Shown piece by piece: positions 7,619 to 10,504 of a stretch of DNA of 10,504 nt; position 1 is the first letter of the stretch; each line of letters opens with the position of its first letter. The stretch is from Phoronis ovalis. Taxonomy: Eukaryota > Phoronida > Phoronidae. The notes beneath the pieces are model-generated. The model had not been told where the DNA came from. It did no database searches and saw only the letters and a program-made list of their open reading frames with translations. Position numbers and translations under genes: made by a program. Where the stretch lies: the NCBI GenBank assembly GCA_028565635.1, contig JAOXYB010062923.1:1-10504 (forward strand), read 5' to 3'.

Positions 7619-8121
7619 AGCTCCATTCACACTTACCACTTAGAGCGCTTCACAATAGAGCGCTCTATAATAATGTGCTTCACTTTCCGTCCAAACTGGC
7701 ATGCTTTAATTCGCTTCTATCTTCAAATATCTCGAAGCGCATTATTTTACTTTAATACGCTTCCGATATGCGGAGCTCTTTAGTTCAAGGAGGTGTATAT
7801 ATGCATGTGCGTGCGTGTGCACGCATGCACGCACGCACACACACACACACACATATATATATAAATAAATATAATTTATTAAAAATCAACTCGTGGCAGA
7901 AAGCGAATTGAAGTCGCTTCGTGTCCACATTTGCAAGTTAATTCGCTTAAAGCGCATCAGGAAAGAGTTAATCTATCTCAGGAAGAGGATTAATTTTTGC
8001 TTGAAGCGATTTATTTTAATGCTCTTGAAGCGAATTATTCGCGTACACATTAGAGGCTGAAGCGCATTATTGTAGAGCGCTCTATTGTGAATCGCTCTAA
8101 GTGGTAAGTGTGAATGGAGCT
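7619..8121. mobile_element. 503-bp MITE with 62-bp terminal inverted repeats
   Basis: The first 62 bp (from AGCTCCATTCACACTTACC) and the last 62 bp (to TAAGTGTGAATGGAGCT) are inverted copies with three mismatches. About ten further short motifs close to AAGCG-x-ATTA lie inside in both orientations (for example near 7733, 7901, 7949, 8001, 8025), like multiple subterminal transposase-binding sites. There is no coding capacity. A clear target-site duplication is lacking; the flanks are CACT on the left and TGTT on the right. The minus-strand frame at 7973-8200 is derived from this repeat. The superfamily cannot be assigned. Confidence 0.8.
7793..7863. repeat. 71-bp uninterrupted purine-pyrimidine alternation
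   Basis: Every step from 7793 to 7863 alternates purine and pyrimidine, moving from TA steps through a TG/CG core and a (CA)n run back to TA steps. It lies near the centre of the 503-bp MITE. Such tracts can adopt Z-DNA under negative supercoiling and are also prone to microsatellite expansion. Confidence 0.8.
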
Positions 8122-8479
8122 TGTTTCTATGTGCCGTTCCATGGATCCCTTTTTCAGCCTTAGTTTTTATCATGAGATGTTTTTTATGCTTATTTGACAT
8201 TTTTTACCATGGGATTGTTTTTTGTAAATATCTTTTTTAACATGGGGTATATTTTCAATAAATAAATTATTAGCAAATTGTGTATTTCTTGAATTTTTTT
8301 CACGCTGATGTCATCATGGGTTAAGAGTTTTTTCCTGGGAGCTCACATCTATCAAGTTTTTTGTCAACCCCTGGCATTGTCGTCTCTAAGTGACACAATT
8401 AAAAAGACAGGCACTCCTAGTATTTTCAAATTCCAACACAAATTTGTTTTGTTTAATGCAAGCAAAAAAAATGCCAAAC

Positions 8480-8801
8480 TATGGTGGCCCTGAAGGACTG
8501 TCATGTTGTCAACTTGTACAAAACAACTCGACAATTCAGTACGAAATGTCGAGTTGTTTTGTACAAGTTGACAACACAACATTATATATTAAGACTGTCG
8601 TGTTGTCGTGTTTGCAAATCGACAATACGACGTTTCATAGTAAATTGTCGTGTTGTTTGCAAGTTGACAACATGACGTTTCATAGTAAATTGTCGTGTTG
8701 TCGAGTTGTTTGCAAGTCGACAACACGACATTTCGTACTGAATTGTCGTGTTGTCGAGTTTTTTACAAGTCGACAACACGACAGTCCTTCAGGGCCACCA
8801 T
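8480..8801. mobile_element. 322-bp hairpin-rich MITE with target-site duplication
   Basis: ATGGTGGCCCTGAAGGAC (8481-8498, the match running on to 8502) is repeated exactly inverted at 8780-8801, giving 22-bp perfect ends. GCCAAAC flanks both sides (8473-8479 and 8802-8808). Counting overlapping bases, the repeat is up to nine bases (ATGCCAAAC), which fits the 8-9-bp duplications of hAT-like and similar elements. The interior is built from repeated GTCGTGTTGTCGA ... CGACAACACGAC hairpin units of about 45-65 bp. The open frames here on both strands (such as 8390-8830) come from the repeat and are not genes. Confidence 0.85.
8506..8574. repeat. Perfect 28-bp stem hairpin inside the MITE
   Basis: The arm 8506-8533 is exactly complementary to 8547-8574 around a 13-nt loop at 8534-8546. 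The stem length is similar to that of small-RNA precursors, but the repeat context makes a plain MITE hairpin the simplest reading. Confidence 0.8.
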
Positions 8802-8830
8802 GCCAAACAACTTGTAACAAACTTATTTAA

Positions 8831-9720
8831 ATTTGTAATCAAGTGTCAAATGCCGTTTCAATTTTGTCTCTGATTATAATAAAAAATTTGTTATCTAAAC
8901 AGTATCAGTGCAGCAAAAGATAGTTGGCAGGTATGACAGGTATAATTAAACTGGAACAAAGTATCAATTACATTTTTCTTGGCAGTTACAATTACTCTAT
9001 ATGCATGCAGCATAACATTTTCAGGTATATATATACCTGGATATATAGCAAATTCCAGTCTCGTGTAGGAATATTTTTTATTTGTGGGATGACTAGTAAC
9101 TTGTCAAAAGACCAAATACAAAATATAATTTGCCTATTCCAAATGCATAGTTCTTACTAAATAACAGCAAAACATTTTTTGCTCATCAATTTCATATTTA
9201 AAATTGTCTTGTATATCTTTTTGCCAAATAAACATTTTGTAGCTTACACATTCATAGCTTCCTATTAACTCAATAAATAAACTATACTGCAAAAAGGTGT
9301 CTTATTATTTAAGACAAGAAATAGGTCTTTAAAATAGACAGGCATAACATTCCGCATAACAAGGCATAACAAAGTATATACGGTATATATAGGGAGGCAG
9401 GACTATTTTGAATTGCACTTTCCATAATGTATGACAATTTTTATAATTTTTTGTATTTCGAAAAACGATAGTTTTTTTTAATAGGAAAGTGTTAGGATCA
9501 ATAAGTCCAATATTGGGCCTATTATTATTTAATTATACCCTTGTTTTGTACCTTGATCGTCTTCTTTCGTCTTGCAACTTTTGCTTTGGACAACTATAAG
9601 TTAAAACTGTAAACTCTCAATGTAGAAAAATCAAATCTGGTCGCTAGTGTGTCACGTTGTGCTGTAGTCTCAAACAACTAGTTACCTAATGAAAATGAAA
9701 AATAAATACGTTTAAATAAA
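8831..9720. other. Gene-free AT-rich stretch
   Basis: No coding exon is supported; the 8924-9160 frame is not protein-like. Minor structures are the palindrome at 9022-9039 and three GCATAAC copies spaced 10-12 bp apart from 9342 to 9370. Nothing else is seen. Confidence 0.5.
9022..9039. repeat. Perfect 18-bp palindrome
   Basis: CAGGTATATATATACCTG reads the same on both strands. It could form a cruciform or be a paired binding site; no function can be assigned. Confidence 0.7.
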
Positions 9721-9730
9721 ATGCCTGGCT

Positions 9731-9781
9731 CATTTCCGCGCATTTCCGGCTCGTTTCCAAACATCAACATTTCCAGGAAAT
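9731..9781. promoter_or_regulatory. TTTCC cluster ending in a perfect STAT-type (GAS) palindrome
   Basis: CATTTCCG occurs twice exactly 10 bp apart (9731 and 9741), followed by TTTCC at 9754 and ATTTCCAGGAAAT at 9769-9781. The last contains TTCCAGGAA (9771-9779), a consensus STAT dimer site. The second copy holds TTCCGG, an ETS core. The patch is richer in C, G and CpG than its surroundings. It lies about 2.9 kb upstream of the STAT start codon on the gene's strand, so a role as promoter or enhancer is possible but inferred only. Confidence 0.35.
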
Positions 9782-10035
9782 ATTTTCACTAAAATATTGA
9801 TCAAAATCGGACAGTTCTTAAACTGGTTTAATGAAACTTTTCTTTAATAACATTTCAAGTGTAGTGTGACCAATACGGTACTTGTTCTAAATATTAATTG
9901 CCGGATAAATTGAATGCAAAATGATAGGGTCATAAAATATATTTTATTAAATTTGCACTGTTTCGAGTATTATTTTGTAGTTTCTCAAATAGTGTATCAC
10001 CACTTGGCGGCGCCAGCCAGAGGGGTAACTACTGC

Positions 10036-10405
10036 CACCTGGCGAAAGACAATTTTAACTTAAAAGTTGCACAACAGGTGCAATCCTCTACTGGGATTGC
10101 ATTTTTTTCTTCCAATGTTCAAACCTCAATATATGACAACGCTTTGAGCTACAGGTGCCATACTGGAGGTATAGACTCCGGGGAACATACAAAAATAAGG
10201 TCAGGATCAAATTGAGGTCAGTAGGTCACATTTCTAAAATTGCAAAAACGTAAGTTCAAAATGATGGTATAAGGTTATATCAAGATCTTTTTGATGATTT
10301 TACTGTTGTTTGGGGTCAAAAGGTCAGATTTTCATTTTTTAGCAGGTTCCCAGAATTACAGCGTAAAAAATGAAATCTACATACAGGCTTGTGGTTTGAC
10401 AGGTG
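10036..10405. promoter_or_regulatory. Cluster of four CAGGTG E-boxes
   Basis: CACCTG is at 10036-10041, and CAGGTG is at 10075-10080, 10152-10157 and 10400-10405. This core is bound by Snail/ZEB and some bHLH factors. I noticed no other copy in the window. Clustering is a weak hint of a regulatory region. Confidence 0.25.
10215..10326 (+). promoter_or_regulatory. Two DR2-type nuclear-receptor-like repeats
   Basis: AGGTCA-GT-AGGTCA lies at 10215-10228 and GGGTCA-AA-AGGTCA at 10313-10326. Both are direct repeats with a 2-bp spacer, as used by RAR/RXR-class receptors. GGTCA-rich interspersed repeats are common in some marine invertebrates, so these may simply belong to such a repeat. Confidence 0.3.
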
Positions 10406-10504
10406 ACGCCTCTTGCAGCCACGCCTCTAGACTGGACTCAGTCTGAATAATGATTATTTTTTTCTCTCAAATTGTCTAAAGTGCTGACAAATTATACTTT
10501 TTCA

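Larger units (their letters stand above)
7592..8330. repeat. Older repeat split by the 7619-8121 MITE
   Basis: GGGGGTACTC at 7592-7601 matches the start of the intron 1 element at 5376. After the MITE the sequence resumes with a degenerate tandem series whose units begin CATGG or CATGA at 8140, 8171, 8208, 8241 and 8315, each followed by a T-run. This G-run start plus tandem T-rich units parallels the intron 1 element, so the two may be relatives. The right edge is uncertain. Confidence 0.4.
9782..10504. other. Gene-free stretch with candidate regulatory motifs
   Basis: No exon is supported on either strand. The stretch carries CCACTTGGCGG (10000-10010) and CCACCTGGCG (10035-10044), four CAGGTG/CACCTG E-boxes, an 8-bp-stem hairpin (10079-10101, TGCAATCC/GGATTGCA with a 7-nt loop) followed by a T-run, and AGGTCA repeats. 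Part of it may be an interspersed repeat rich in GGTCA. Confidence 0.4.

Noticed and set aside
8390-8830. 146-residue open frame rich in SCRVV and CLQVDN repeats, plus overlapping frames on both strands
   Set aside because: It lies almost wholly within the hairpin MITE; the protein repeats reflect the DNA repeat.
10000-10044. CTCF-like motifs (CCACTTGGCGG and CCACCTGGCG)
   Set aside because: Both depart from the CTCF consensus at core positions; too weak to call.
1-10504. Search for a CRISPR array, tRNA, rRNA, bacterial operon or phage genes
   Set aside because: No regular repeat-spacer array, cloverleaf, ribosomal core sequence or dense coding was seen; the window is typical intron and repeat sequence of an animal genome.

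Overview
This window looks like nuclear DNA from an invertebrate animal. It is AT-rich (about two-thirds A+T by eye), holds no long open reading frames, and is full of diverged repeats, small inverted-repeat transposons and a retrotransposon tail. The coding signal is split into short exons with GT...AG borders. The repeat style (satellite-tailed non-LTR fragments, hairpin MITEs, AGGTCA-rich stretches) would suit a marine invertebrate such as a mollusc, but the species cannot be fixed from the sequence.

The only gene I can support lies on the minus strand: the 5' coding part of a STAT-family transcription factor (signal transducer and activator of transcription). Five exons join in a consistent reading frame: 6866-6721 (start codon), 5187-5052, 2643-2485, 2231-2148 and 1024-860. 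Exons 1-3 encode the STAT N-terminal oligomerisation domain and the linker after it. The last two encode parts of the coiled-coil domain, including the W-x-R-x-Q-Q hallmark. The DNA-binding, linker, SH2 and C-terminal parts must lie beyond position 1. The 5' UTR exon(s) and promoter must lie above 6872, possibly outside the window.

Layout. 1-857: sequence after exon 5, including one copy of a dispersed repeat. 860-2643: three exons. 2644-5051: intron 2, with the second copy of that repeat and a composite tandem duplication (3752-4611). 5052-5187: exon 2. 5188-6720: intron 1, with a G-run-bordered repeat element and a fold-back repeat. 6721-6872: exon 1. 6873-8830: a cluster of mobile-element remains, namely a non-LTR retrotransposon 3' tail, a 503-bp MITE with 62-bp terminal inverted repeats nested in an older repeat, and a 322-bp hairpin-rich MITE flanked by a 7-9-bp duplication. 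8831-10504: no gene found. It holds a TTTCC/GAS cluster, a group of CAGGTG E-boxes and two AGGTCA-type direct repeats that could be regulatory.

I found no tRNA, rRNA, CRISPR or bacterial-type system. Most computed reading frames here are chance or repeat-derived. The items most worth a second look are the divergent STAT N-terminus, the frame-preserving alternative splice donors, the two MITEs, and the perfect STAT-type sites in the STAT gene's own intron and upstream DNA.
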